From CAYJPV01 sp964372095 (lineage in GTDB: Bacteria > Acidobacteriota > Vicinamibacteria > Vicinamibacterales > JAKQTR01), in the NCBI GenBank assembly GCA_964372095.1, contig CAYJPV010000018.1, forward strand, positions 1 to 64,000: a stretch of DNA of 64,000 bases, written 5' to 3'. Under the pieces are notes generated by a model. That model was not told the DNA's origin. It saw only the letters and a program-made list of their open reading frames with translations, and ran no database searches. Below, one piece after another: positions 42,142 through 50,637 of this stretch (position 1 is its first letter; the number at the start of each line of letters is the position of its first letter). The position numbers and the translations under genes are program-made.

Positions 42142-44301
42142 CTACGGCACGACACGAAACGGTGCCAGCATGTGCCGCGTCTCACTCCCCCGCGTCACGG
42201 TCAGGCGGACGAGGTAGTCGCCGGCCGCGAGCGCCGACAGCACGGCTTCGCCGCGCACGGCCACCACGCCTTCGCGTTCGACGAGCGTCGCGGCCACGGG
42301 CACCGCCAGCGCCTTGCCCGTGCGGTCCAGCAACTCACCGCTCACGCTCTCGGGCTTCACCGTGACCGAGGCCTCGACAATCAGCCGCTCGGTCCGGCGG
42401 AACTGCAGGTCCGCCGTCATGACGTCCTTGTTGCCGGTGGCCTGACCGCGGCGGGTGTACAGCACGCCGCCCATCTGCAGGTCGTCCGCGGCGGCGGCCG
42501 GCGGCATCTCGACCCGCACGGTCTCGACGACAGGCGCCCCCTCGCCATTGGGCGCTGCCTTGACCCGCACGCTGTATGGACCCGCCCCGAGCGGCCCGCG
42601 CCCCTCGCGCGGGGTCACGCGCACGACGAAGATTCCGCTAGGACCGATGTCGGCGAATTCGCCCGCCGTGAATTCGCCGGAGTCCGCGCTCACCGCCACG
42701 TCGGCGCGCCCCCCCCGGGACCACGGCTGCCCGGCCGCCCCCTTCACGTCAACCTCGCCCACCACCCACAACGCTGGCGTGGCGCCCGGGCGGGAAGCTC
42801 CCGCAGATGCTCCATCGGTCTGCCACCACCCGGCGCTGACCCGCACGCGCAGCGGGCCGCCGGCGCGCGCGCCTCCGAGGGTGGCCACGGCCCGTTCCAC
42901 GGCCGCCGTCATGTCGTCGGCCACGCGCGGTGCGGCGGCGGCCGCGGCGACCTCCCCTGCGGTCGGCACCTGATACCCACGCCGTGCCCGAATCTCCACC
43001 CCTGGCCGTCGTGACCGCACGGTCACCGCGCGGAAACGCCCGTCCAGTCTGGCGTTGGTGGAGACGTAGCCGACCAGATAGTACGACGAGAGGTCAGCTA
43101 CCACTCGGCGCAGACCGGCATCGATGTCGTTGGTAATGACCGCCTGGCCGTCCGTCATGCGCGCGGCCAGATCCAGCGACTCCTGGCGGTCGTGAGCCCG
43201 CTGCATGTCGACATCGACCGGCGGCGGCGCGCTCGGGCCCAGCTCCGCGTCGAATACCGCCAGGCCGCGAGGATCGACGGGGTAGAACGACACGTTCGCG
43301 TGATTCGCCTCACCCAGCAGATCCAGAAAGAGCCGATGGATATCGAGTCCGGCGAGTGTCCTGACTTCGGCCTCGCACCACGACGACCACCTTCTCGTCC
43401 TTGGCGAACCATCCGCGTTCACCGTCGCCAGCGCGGCACGAATCAGGCTCGGATTCGGCCGGAACAATCTGTAGCCCTCAGTCACCAGCACCATCGCCTT
43501 CCGCTCCTCGCGGAGGCCGCCAACGTACCGCGCGAGGTCTGTCAGCGCGTCGATCGTGCGCTTCTCTCGCCGGCGCTCGATCATCTCGGCCGCCACCTCC
43601 GAGGTCTCAGTGGCCCTGACCATGTGATCGGTGAAGCAGTCCTTGTAGGCTTCTTCCACCGGATCGTCGCTGATCACGCGGCTGCTCGTCCCGACCTCCC
43701 AGGCATTAGCAGTCTGCAGCATGGCCGCCAGCCGGTCCCCACGGCGCGTGAAAACGACGTTCAGGGCCGACATATCCGGCGTCATGAATCCAACGATGTC
43801 GTCAGCACCAATCAGCCGCCGGAGCAAACCGGCTAGCGGCCGGATGATGCGGTACCCCGACGATGTCCTGAGGTGCGGCTTGTCGAGGAAGATCAGGAAC
43901 AGTCGCGCACGCGGATCCCCGGCCGTGTCACGCATCTCGCGCGCCGTCCGCGGTTCGGCGCGCGACGATGGCATGGCGCCTGCGCTGATTGTCACGTGCT
44001 CGAACGCCGAGATTGCCTGACGGACCCCGTCCTCACGGATCTCGAGGTCGTCGGCCGTCAGGTCGGTAACCGGCAGGCTGTCCTTCGTGGCAAAGACGTC
44101 CAGGCGCACCAGCACCGCTCCTCCGCGGTAGGTGGGGCGCGGAGGCTGCACCTGATTCTGCTGCCTGGCGGCGGAGGGCTCCAGCGTCGAGGAGGCCAGG
44201 ACTGCTGCGGCCACCATGCAGAGGCCGAGGATCGCCGGAGTCAGCCGTGCGCGGCTTCGCCCCAACCGCGCACGCCGTCGGGACCCGGTACGCCATGTCA
44301 T
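42142..44301 (-). CDS. Exported VWFA-domain protein (paralog 2)
   Basis: Exported protein of 719 residues with a basic N-terminus and a signal helix (ILGLCMVAAAVLASS). The family pattern VRLDVFATKDSLPVTDLTADDLEIREDGV is followed by a VWFA fold in which the MIDAS-like segment is FLIFLDKPHL rather than DxSxS, so metal binding is doubtful. Then VVADLSSYYLVGYVSTNARLDGRFRAVTV and a beta-rich C-terminus. The last 93 codons are identical in DNA to those of the upstream paralog at 44314. The two genes are 12 bp apart and probably cotranscribed. Confidence 0.85.
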   Translation of the reverse strand: MTWRTGSRRRARLGRSRARLTPAILGLCMVAAAVLASSTLEPSAARQQNQVQPPRPTYRGGAVLVRLDVFATKDSLPVTDLTADDLEIREDGVRQAISAFEHVTISAGAMPSSRAEPRTAREMRDTAGDPRARLFLIFLDKPHLRTSSGYRIIRPLAGLLRRLIGADDIVGFMTPDMSALNVVFTRRGDRLAAMLQTANAWEVGTSSRVISDDPVEEAYKDCFTDHMVRATETSEVAAEMIERRREKRTIDALTDLARYVGGLREERKAMVLVTEGYRLFRPNPSLIRAALATVNADGSPRTRRWSSWCEAEVRTLAGLDIHRLFLDLLGEANHANVSFYPVDPRGLAVFDAELGPSAPPPVDVDMQRAHDRQESLDLAARMTDGQAVITNDIDAGLRRVVADLSSYYLVGYVSTNARLDGRFRAVTVRSRRPGVEIRARRGYQVPTAGEVAAAAAAPRVADDMTAAVERAVATLGGARAGGPLRVRVSAGWWQTDGASAGASRPGATPALWVVGEVDVKGAAGQPWSRGGRADVAVSADSGEFTAGEFADIGPSGIFVVRVTPREGRGPLGAGPYSVRVKAAPNGEGAPVVETVRVEMPPAAAADDLQMGGVLYTRRGQATGNKDVMTADLQFRRTERLIVEASVTVKPESVSGELLDRTGKALAVPVAATLVEREGVVAVRGEAVLSALAAGDYLVRLTVTRGSETRHMLAPFRVVP
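42167..42444. repeat. 278-bp block identical to 44339-44616
   Basis: Read base by base, 42167-42444 matches 44339-44616 with no difference, offset 2172 bp. The first mismatches at both ends are immediate, and flanking protein sequence is only moderately similar. It encodes the C-terminal domain of both VWFA paralogs. This is the signature of gene conversion. Confidence 0.92.
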
Positions 44302-44313
44302 GGACGTTGCCTG

Positions 44314-47043
44314 CTAGGGCACGATCCTGAACGGTGCAAGCATGTGCCGCGTCTCACTCCCCCGCGTCACGGTCAGGCGGACGAGGTAGTCGCCGGCCGC
44401 GAGCGCCGACAGCACGGCTTCGCCGCGCACGGCCACCACGCCTTCGCGTTCGACGAGCGTCGCGGCCACGGGCACCGCCAGCGCCTTGCCCGTGCGGTCC
44501 AGCAACTCACCGCTCACGCTCTCGGGCTTCACCGTGACCGAGGCCTCGACAATCAGCCGCTCGGTCCGGCGGAACTGCAGGTCCGCCGTCATGACGTCCT
44601 TGTTGCCGGTGGCCTGTCCGCGGCGCGCGTACAGCGGCGTGCCGAGCAACAGCGCCCCGGCATCCGCGGGTTTGGGAACCTCGAACCTGGCCGTGTCCAT
44701 CGTCGGCAACCCGCCGGTCGCGGGTTTCACGCGCACACGCACGGCGTAGGCGCCGGGATCGAGCCAGACATCGTCTGCGTTCCTCGGGAAACGTGTTGAG
44801 AACGCGCCCGTGGCCGCAGTCACCGGCACGGAGAATGTCGTCACGACGGCGCCCTTGTCCGTCAGGATCGCGACTTCAGCCTCACCGCCCTTCGACCAGT
44901 CGTCGCCGCCGGGCCGCTTGACGTCAACCGTGCCGAAGATCCAGAAGGCCGGCTCGGCCCCGGCAGGTTTGCCCGCCAGCGGCTGGCCGGGCGCGGTCCA
45001 CCATCCGGCGCTGACCTGCAGCCGGAACGACGCGTTCGGCCGGATGTTCGCCAGGCCCGCCACCGCGCGCTCGACGGCCGCCGTTGCTTCGTCGACCACC
45101 CGGGGAGCTTCGGCCACCGCCCGCGCGGCCACCTCGGCCTCGGTCGGGGCCTGGTACCCGCGCCGGGCCCGAATCTCGATCCCTGGCCGTTTCGCCCGCA
45201 CCTTGATGCTGCGGAAGCGGCCATCCAGTTTCGCGTTCGTGGACGAATACCCAATCAGGTAGTACGACGTCAGGTCAGCCACGACACGATTCAGCCCCGC
45301 GTCGATGTTGTTCGAGTTGATCACCGCGACGCCGTCGGTGTTGACGGCCGCCGTCACCAGTGAATCGAGGCGCGCCTGCACCATCGCAAAATCCACGTCG
45401 ATCGGCGGCGGGGGGTTGGGCCCCATCTCGGTGTCGAAGACGGGCAGCCCGCGGGGATCGACGGGATAGAACGTCGCGTTGGCGCGGTTGGCTTCGTCGA
45501 GCAGTTCGCGGAAGCGGTTGAGGTTGTCGAGTTGCGACAACATCACCCGATCCTGATCGCACTGATTCTGCATGCCGCTGTACGGATTGTTCCGGTCGGT
45601 CGTCCCCAGCCGGCCGGTGGGACCCACGCCGATGCCGGGCTGGCGCGGCGCCGCGATCTCGGCCATCGCGCGATTCTCGCGGTAGAGGAGGTATCCCTGG
45701 CTCACGAGCAGGATCGCCTTGCGTTCTTCACGGAGCCCGTCGAGATGGCGCACAAGGTCGAGCAGCGCGTCGAGGCTTTGTTTCTCGCGGCGACGGTCGA
45801 TCATGGCCTGCGCAATGCCGTTGTCCGTGCCGTAACACGACTCATACAGCTGTTCGACAGGATCCTCCTTGATCAACCGGTCCCGCACGCCGATGTTCAG
45901 CGGCAGTACGCTTTGCAGCATCGCCGCCATCCGGTCTGTTCTGCGCGTGAACATGATGTCCCGGGCCGACATGTCTGGTTTCATGATGGCCACGAGATCT
46001 TCGTCGCCGATGACCCGCTGCAGCAGGTTGACCAGCGGCCGGCGCACGTTGTACCCCGCGCCCATGTTCATGTGCAGGGTGTCGAGGAAGATGACAAACA
46101 CCCGCGCGCGCGGATCCGCGGCCATTTCGCGCGACTCGAGAATCGTTCGAGGCTCGACGCGCGCGGCGGGCACGCCGCCGGTGCTGATCCGGACGTGCTC
46201 GAAGGTCTCGACCTTCTGCGCGACGCCGTCCTCGAGCACCTCGAAGTCCTCAGCCTTCAAGTCGGTAACAGCCTGGCCGTCTTTCGTGGCGTAGACGTCC
46301 ACCCGCACGAAGTTCGCCCCGGCACGGAAGACCGGGCGCGGCGGCTGCTGCGGCTGGGCCGGCGTCTGCTGCGGCTGAGGGTTGCCCATGGCCGACAGGC
46401 CCGCGACGGCGGCCGCCAAGAGGACGGCCGTCACGGCCCCTGCCGCGGTTCGTCCGCCTGGCGACGCGGGCCGCCGCCCGAACCGGCGCCGGAACGCCCG
46501 CACAATCGCCGCCGCGAACACCACGATCAACGCCAGCAGCACGACGGTCACGCCCAGGGCCACGAGGGGGTACTTCAGCGCAATACTGCCGAGGGCCACG
46601 ACGAACACGTCCTCTCCGAAACTCAGCGCCCAGTTCGAGAGCGGTTCGGGGCTCGCGTTGGCCATCACGCGGGTGCCAGCTTTCGTCACATGCGTGGACC
46701 CGGCCACCAGACCACCAACCAGCGCCGACACTGCCGTCAGCGCCGGTGACGACGGCCCCAGGGCAATCACCGCGATCGCCGCGCCGCCAACAGGCCTGAT
46801 GAACGAATGAATCGCATCCCAGGCGGAGTCCAGCCACGGGATCTTGTCGGCCAGAAACTCGATGACGTAGAGCGCGATCGCGATGTAGATCACCCAATCG
46901 CTGTTGAACGCCTGGTACTGCTCCGGCAGGACCACCCAGCCAAATCGCGCCGCCAGGCCGAGCAGGGCCACAGTGGCATACAGGTTGATACCTGCGGCAA
47001 ACGAAAAGCCGAGCACACGGCCAAGTTCCACCAGGAGGTCCAT
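44314..47043 (-). CDS. DUF4126-like membrane domain fused to VWFA protein (paralog 1)
   Basis: Protein of 909 residues from the ATG at 47043. The first 190 residues are a membrane domain (VLGFSFAAGINLYATVALLGLAARFG, AGSTHVTKAGTRVMANASPEP, ALSFGEDVFVVALG) that looks like a complete DUF4126 protein with about five helices. A further helix and a Pro/Gln-rich linker lead into the acidobacterial VWFA family (VRVDVYATKDGQAVTDLKAEDFEVLEDGV, then FVIFLDTLHMN). The C-terminal 93 codons are identical to the paralog at 42142. The membrane domain replaces the usual signal peptide and would anchor the VWFA part. Confidence 0.85.
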   Translation of the reverse strand: MDLLVELGRVLGFSFAAGINLYATVALLGLAARFGWVVLPEQYQAFNSDWVIYIAIALYVIEFLADKIPWLDSAWDAIHSFIRPVGGAAIAVIALGPSSPALTAVSALVGGLVAGSTHVTKAGTRVMANASPEPLSNWALSFGEDVFVVALGSIALKYPLVALGVTVVLLALIVVFAAAIVRAFRRRFGRRPASPGGRTAAGAVTAVLLAAAVAGLSAMGNPQPQQTPAQPQQPPRPVFRAGANFVRVDVYATKDGQAVTDLKAEDFEVLEDGVAQKVETFEHVRISTGGVPAARVEPRTILESREMAADPRARVFVIFLDTLHMNMGAGYNVRRPLVNLLQRVIGDEDLVAIMKPDMSARDIMFTRRTDRMAAMLQSVLPLNIGVRDRLIKEDPVEQLYESCYGTDNGIAQAMIDRRREKQSLDALLDLVRHLDGLREERKAILLVSQGYLLYRENRAMAEIAAPRQPGIGVGPTGRLGTTDRNNPYSGMQNQCDQDRVMLSQLDNLNRFRELLDEANRANATFYPVDPRGLPVFDTEMGPNPPPPIDVDFAMVQARLDSLVTAAVNTDGVAVINSNNIDAGLNRVVADLTSYYLIGYSSTNAKLDGRFRSIKVRAKRPGIEIRARRGYQAPTEAEVAARAVAEAPRVVDEATAAVERAVAGLANIRPNASFRLQVSAGWWTAPGQPLAGKPAGAEPAFWIFGTVDVKRPGGDDWSKGGEAEVAILTDKGAVVTTFSVPVTAATGAFSTRFPRNADDVWLDPGAYAVRVRVKPATGGLPTMDTARFEVPKPADAGALLLGTPLYARRGQATGNKDVMTADLQFRRTERLIVEASVTVKPESVSGELLDRTGKALAVPVAATLVEREGVVAVRGEAVLSALAAGDYLVRLTVTRGSETRHMLAPFRIVP
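44339..44616. repeat. 278-bp block identical to 42167-42444
   Basis: Second copy of the identical block, at the 3' end of the DUF4126-VWFA gene. The copies are in direct orientation, 2172 bp apart. Confidence 0.92.
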
Positions 47044-47110
47044 GGCCGCATCATACGAGAAAACGCGCGACCCGGCTCTGCCGAATCGCGCGTCTTTCTG
47101 GGGACGATGA

Positions 47111-47159
47111 CATGACCTGCGCACGCGGGCTGCATACGCACCCGCGAGAACGGGTCATG
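47111..47159. repeat. Palindromic intergenic element, diverged copy D
   Basis: CATGACC (47111-47117) pairs with GGTCATG (47153-47159) and an inner stem CGCGGG/CCCGCG (47124-47129 with 47141-47146). The segments ACCTGCG and GCGAGAACGGGT are shared with copies A-C, but the outer TTTCAAAA arm is replaced. It lies 21 bp past the carD stop (TAGG) and 5' of the VWFA operon. Confidence 0.65.
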
Positions 47160-47180
47160 CCACTGGCGTTCTGCTGTCGC

Positions 47181-47993
47181 CTACGATGCTTTCGAGCGGC
47201 GCGAGGGCCCGGGAGCCAGCGGCGTCTTCACCACACGTTTGCCCGACTTCGCCACCAGCTTCACGGCGGTCTTCGCGGCAGCCTTCGGGGCTGGCCTGGC
47301 TGCCGGTTTGGCAGCGGTCTTCGTGGCGGCCTTCGCGACGAGCTTCGTCACGGTCTTCACCGGCGTCTTCGCCGCGGCTTTCGCCACAACCTTCGTCACC
47401 GCCTTGGCGGGCACCGCTGTCAGTTTGACCTCAACGGTCGCCACCTTGATCGCCACGGCCGGGACCGTGACGGGGACCTTCTCGGCCTTGGTCTTCGCCC
47501 GCGTCGAGAGGCATCGGTCCAGCGCCTGGTCGAGTTTGCCTTCAATCGACTGGGATCCCTCGTGGGTGACTTCGGAGACCTCTGTGATGATCAGGTACCG
47601 GGCGCGATCGAGCATCCGCTTCTCACGGAACGACAGGCTTTTCGACTTGGCCAGGAGCGTGAGGCTCTTCAGCACGTCGGCCACGTCGTAGATCGAGCCG
47701 GTCCGCATCTTCTCGGAATTGTCCTTGAAGCGGCCCTTCCAGTTCTGCTGGCTGTCGATCTGTCCGTCTCCGAGGAGCCGGAACAGCCGATCCACTTCTC
47801 CGTCGTCAATCGCGCGACGCAAGCCGACGCCATCGACGTTCGCCAGCGGGACGAGCACGGTCGTGTCATTGGCAGCGATCCTGAGGTGGTAGAAACCGCA
47901 GGTCGTGCCCAGGATGGTCTTCTCTTCGATGCGTTCGACAATGCCAAGTCCGTGATTCGGGTAGATGACCTTGTCGCCGATCTGGAATGTCAC
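47181..47993 (-). CDS. carD: CarD/CdnL-type regulator with histone-H1-like basic tail
   Basis: Protein of 270 residues. The N-terminal CarD domain (about 1-165) has IGDKVIYPNHGLGIVERIEEK, the RNA-polymerase-interacting Tudor-like part, and a helical C-terminal half (LTLLAKSKSLSFREKRMLDRARYLIITEVS) typical of CdnL. These proteins stabilise open complexes at promoters. About 100 residues of Ala/Lys/Pro/Val-rich sequence follow (AKAVTKVVAKAAAKTPVK and similar), resembling histone H1 tails. CarD of Myxococcus also has a DNA-binding tail, but of the HMGA type. A perfect-spaced promoter lies upstream. The stop is TAGG. Confidence 0.88.
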   Translation of the reverse strand: MTFQIGDKVIYPNHGLGIVERIEEKTILGTTCGFYHLRIAANDTTVLVPLANVDGVGLRRAIDDGEVDRLFRLLGDGQIDSQQNWKGRFKDNSEKMRTGSIYDVADVLKSLTLLAKSKSLSFREKRMLDRARYLIITEVSEVTHEGSQSIEGKLDQALDRCLSTRAKTKAEKVPVTVPAVAIKVATVEVKLTAVPAKAVTKVVAKAAAKTPVKTVTKLVAKAATKTAAKPAARPAPKAAAKTAVKLVAKSGKRVVKTPLAPGPSRRSKAS

Positions 47994-48065
47994 GGGGTAC
48001 CCCTCGCTACGTTAACTGGGTTGCACGGGAGATTGCCGGAGGGTTTGTGTTACGAACGTAAGGAA

Positions 48066-48094
48066 AGTATAGCGCGTTTTCGCGCCTCATTCAA
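48066..48094 (-). promoter_or_regulatory. sigma70 promoter for carD
   Basis: On the minus strand TTGAAT (48094-48089), exactly 17 bp, TATACT (48071-48066). The expected start is near 48059, giving a leader of about 65 nt before the carD ATG. One of the clearest promoters in the window. Confidence 0.8.
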
Positions 48095-48421
48095 CGCAAA
48101 TCCTATGAATTCGGCGCAGTTTCGCCTCATATTCGCCTGACCCGGCCGCCTCCTCATGGCCACCAGACGCCGCGGCCACCTTCTTCGAGTGGCGAACCAA
48201 CGACCCACAACCTGTTGTGACAAATAGGATTGTGGCCACCATGGGTGGCCATCCACGAACAACTCGTCACCGAAACCGGGCTGACCGAATCTGACTGCCA
48301 TGGCCATGCGTAGTAATTACGGATACGAACCGGTTTGACCGGATCGCTCCAACCTCGTACGAAGCACCAACTCGGGTGGCCTTGGCCCCCGCCGTCGGCG
48401 GTGGCACGTGCTCGAGGGACT

Positions 48422-48450
48422 CCGACAAGGCTCAGAGGGCGTGTTATACT
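48422..48450 (+). promoter_or_regulatory. tRNA-Leu promoter
   Basis: CCGACA (48422-48427), 17 bp, TATACT (48445-48450), about 35 bp before the mature tRNA 5' end. Confidence 0.65.
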
Positions 48451-48484
48451 CGGACTCCGTTCGAGTCGTTTGCCTTCCCAACGT

Positions 48485-48573
48485 GCCGGAGTGGCGAAAC
48501 TGGCAGACGCGCGGGACTCAAAATCCCGTTCTCTTTACTGAGAGTGTGGGTTCGATTCCCTCCTCCGGCACCA
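48485..48573 (+). tRNA. tRNA-Leu (anticodon CAA)
   Basis: Acceptor stem GCCGGAG pairs with CTCCGGC, with A as discriminator and an encoded CCA. The anticodon stem CGGGA/TCCCG surrounds the loop CTCAAAA, giving anticodon CAA. A long variable arm (TTCTC...GAGAG) marks a class II tRNA and the T loop is GGTTCGATTCC. Reads codon UUG. Confidence 0.95.
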
Positions 48574-48580
48574 GCCTTCG

Positions 48581-48863
48581 CTCCCCTTCCGGCCTGCCAC
48601 CTACCTCAGGCGAGCTACGGCTGGGCAGGCCAGCTGTCAGGCGAAGGCTGTCCCGCCGTAGCTGTGGGAGGACGGCGTCAGCGCCGGACCACAGCGAAGG
48701 CGGACGTCACCCTCCCCTTCCGGCCTGCCACCTACCTCAGGCGAGCTACGGCTGGGCAGGCCAGCTGTCAGGCGAAGGCTGTCCCGCCGTAGCTGTGGGA
48801 GGACGGCGTCAGCGCCGGACCACAGCGAAGGCGGACGTCACCCTCCCCTTCCGGCCTGCCACC
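48581..48863. repeat. 131-bp tandem duplication after tRNA-Leu
   Basis: Two complete copies (from 48581 and 48712) and the first 21 bp of a third (48843) of a 131-bp unit with no mismatch that I can see. Each unit contains two inverted repeats: GGCCTGCC with GGCAGGCC, and GCTGTGG with CCACAGC around a GGCG/CGCC core. Short open frames across it are artefacts of GC-rich sequence. Confidence 0.9.
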
Positions 48864-48939
48864 GTCCTCCGTTGAGCTGCCTCATCCTTCTTGCGTTATC
48901 CTTGACGCGGAACCGGCTTGAAACCGGAGGGAGTTCGCC

Positions 48940-50115
48940 GTGGCGCATGCCTGCCCGTACTGCCGTGTCGCAACACCAGACGATGCCCCCGTGTGCCGGC
49001 AGTGCGGAGCGCCGCAGCCGGTGCCGTCGCCCGGTCAGTCGGGTCGTGAGTGGATCCGCTGGGTCGATCCGATGGAAGGTGCCTTTGCGGTCCTCCTGCC
49101 GCCGGGATGGGCGGCACAAGGCGGCACCTTCCGCAACGCGCCGTACGGCCTTCCCGAAGGCCGCTTCGAGGCGTGGGGCGACCGGGAAGGCACGCGGCGC
49201 GTGCGCATTGGCGGGCAGACGTGGCAATTCCAGGACGCCGGCATACAGGCGACGGGGTTGATGGGCGGCCTCATGCAGATGTTCGGCGGCATGGCGGCCG
49301 CCGGAGGCGCAGAAGGCTTGTCCTGGTGCGACGCCGGGACGTTCGCCAGCACGTGGCTCCTGCCGCGGCTTCGCCAGGCCCTGCCGGATGCGTCAGCGCA
49401 GCACATTGCGGCAAGGCCCGACGTCGAGGCCACCGTACGGCAGAAACTCGTGATGGACGTGGCCGCCAGAGGTCTCGCCGGCTACGACGTGGACTGCTCG
49501 GTCGTCGAAGTCCTGCTGGGCTACACGGAAGGGGGAACCCGATTCCTGGAACGGCTCCGGATCCAGACAAGCCGGGTGCGGGCCGCGGCCGGGAACTGGA
49601 TGGCCGGCATGATGCCGCCAGCCCCGTGGTTCGCCGAGGTCGCGTTCGCCTACCGCGCACCCGACGGGGCGTTCGCCGAGGCCGAGCCGACGCTTCGGGC
49701 CATTGCCGAATCCGTCCAGAAGAACCCGGCCTGGGAAGCGGCGCAACTCAACGCCGACAACGCGCGTGCCCTGGCCAGCCAGCAGCAGAACATGGCGCGC
49801 CAGCGCCAGATCGGTCAGACGCTCGCCGACACGAGCGACATCGTCTCGAGCGGCTACTGGTCGAGGCAGCAGATCCACGACCAGCACGAAGCCGGGCGCC
49901 AGGCCATGGCGGCGCCGTCCGGCAACGACTGGGCGCAGAACTGGTCGAACGCCACGCTGGGATGGGAAGATCGTGTGGACGAGGCGGGCAACCGCTATTC
50001 GGTGGAGGCCGGCCACGAGCGGATGTGGCGCGACAACCAGGGCAACGTCATCACCGGCAACGCGCTGACGAATCCCGACCCGACCTGGCACGAACTCAAG
50101 AAGCCCAACGGCTGA
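48940..50115 (+). CDS. Zinc-ribbon protein of unknown function
   Basis: Protein of 391 residues, not recognised. The N-terminus is a zinc ribbon (ACPYCRVA... VCRQCGAP, residues 4-23). A middle globular region (about 35-270) has FAVLLPPGWAAQGGTF and WLLPRLRQALPDASAQH. The C-terminus (about 270-391) is rich in Gln, Asn and Ala and ends in a motif RVDEAGNRYSVEAGHERMWRDNQGNVITG...PDPTWHELKKP, a pattern I have seen in several unassigned bacterial proteins. The GTG start has GGAGGG eight bases upstream. No signal peptide. It lies 54 bp before trxC and may share its transcript. Confidence 0.7.
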   Translation: MAHACPYCRVATPDDAPVCRQCGAPQPVPSPGQSGREWIRWVDPMEGAFAVLLPPGWAAQGGTFRNAPYGLPEGRFEAWGDREGTRRVRIGGQTWQFQDAGIQATGLMGGLMQMFGGMAAAGGAEGLSWCDAGTFASTWLLPRLRQALPDASAQHIAARPDVEATVRQKLVMDVAARGLAGYDVDCSVVEVLLGYTEGGTRFLERLRIQTSRVRAAAGNWMAGMMPPAPWFAEVAFAYRAPDGAFAEAEPTLRAIAESVQKNPAWEAAQLNADNARALASQQQNMARQRQIGQTLADTSDIVSSGYWSRQQIHDQHEAGRQAMAAPSGNDWAQNWSNATLGWEDRVDEAGNRYSVEAGHERMWRDNQGNVITGNALTNPDPTWHELKKPNG

Positions 50116-50169
50116 CAGCGTTGAAACGTCCGCACGGAAAACTGCATCCATCAACCCGGAGGGTCCCGG

Positions 50170-50637
50170 ATGTCAGACGCAGTCCTTGACGCACGAGGGA
50201 TCGTAACGGCGTGCCCCGCCTGCCAGCAGAAGAACCGGCAGGTCTACGACCGGCTCGGCGAGACGACGCGCTGCGGCAAGTGCCGGACGGCGCTCCCGGC
50301 GGTGGACGCGCCCGTTCACGTACTGTCCGACGCAGAGTTCGAGGCGCTGGTTCGCACCGCGTCCGTGCCCGTGCTGGTCGACTTCTGGGCGCCGTGGTGC
50401 GGCCCGTGCCGCTCGGTCGCGCCGGAACTCGAACGGGTGGCCGCAGCCGAAGCCGGGCGTCTGATCGTCGCCAAGGTCAACACCGAAGACCTGCCGACCC
50501 TCGGCGAACGCTTCGGCGTCCGTTCGATTCCCACGATGATTCTGTACGCCGGCGGCGCCGAATTCGGCCGGGACGTCGGCGCCAAACCCGCCGCCGCCAT
50601 CCAGGCATTCGTCAGGCAGGCGTTGCAGCAGCGTTAG
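50170..50637 (+). CDS. trxC: Thioredoxin 2 (TrxC) with N-terminal zinc finger
   Basis: Cytoplasmic thiol-disulfide reductase of 155 residues. An N-terminal zinc finger has two CxxC pairs (CPACQQK and CGKCRTA, about 15-38), followed by the thioredoxin domain with WCGPC (about 76-80) and the cis-Pro loop RSIPTM. That layout is diagnostic of TrxC rather than TrxA. The GGAGGG before the ATG is a good ribosome site. The stop TAG is the first triplet of a palindromic repeat. Confidence 0.93.
   Translation: MSDAVLDARGIVTACPACQQKNRQVYDRLGETTRCGKCRTALPAVDAPVHVLSDAEFEALVRTASVPVLVDFWAPWCGPCRSVAPELERVAAAEAGRLIVAKVNTEDLPTLGERFGVRSIPTMILYAGGAEFGRDVGAKPAAAIQAFVRQALQQR

Larger units (their letters stand above)
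47994..48484. other. Non-coding region between carD and tRNA-Leu
   Basis: About 490 bp without a supportable gene. It holds the carD promoter (48066-48094, minus), an AT-richer patch near 48050-48110, an inverted repeat TGGCCACC/GGTGGCCA (48233-48251), a small CACAA/TTGTG repeat (48206-48219), CCGGTTTGACCGG near 48330 and the tRNA promoter (48422-48450). The palindromes could be regulator sites. Confidence 0.7.

Noticed and set aside
48050..48307. An 85-codon open frame on the minus strand in the carD-tRNA gap
   Set aside because: It spans the carD promoter, has no ribosome site and no recognisable sequence.
48485..48863. Genomic island integration at the tRNA-Leu gene
   Set aside because: No integrase and no repeat of the tRNA 3' end further downstream; base composition does not change.
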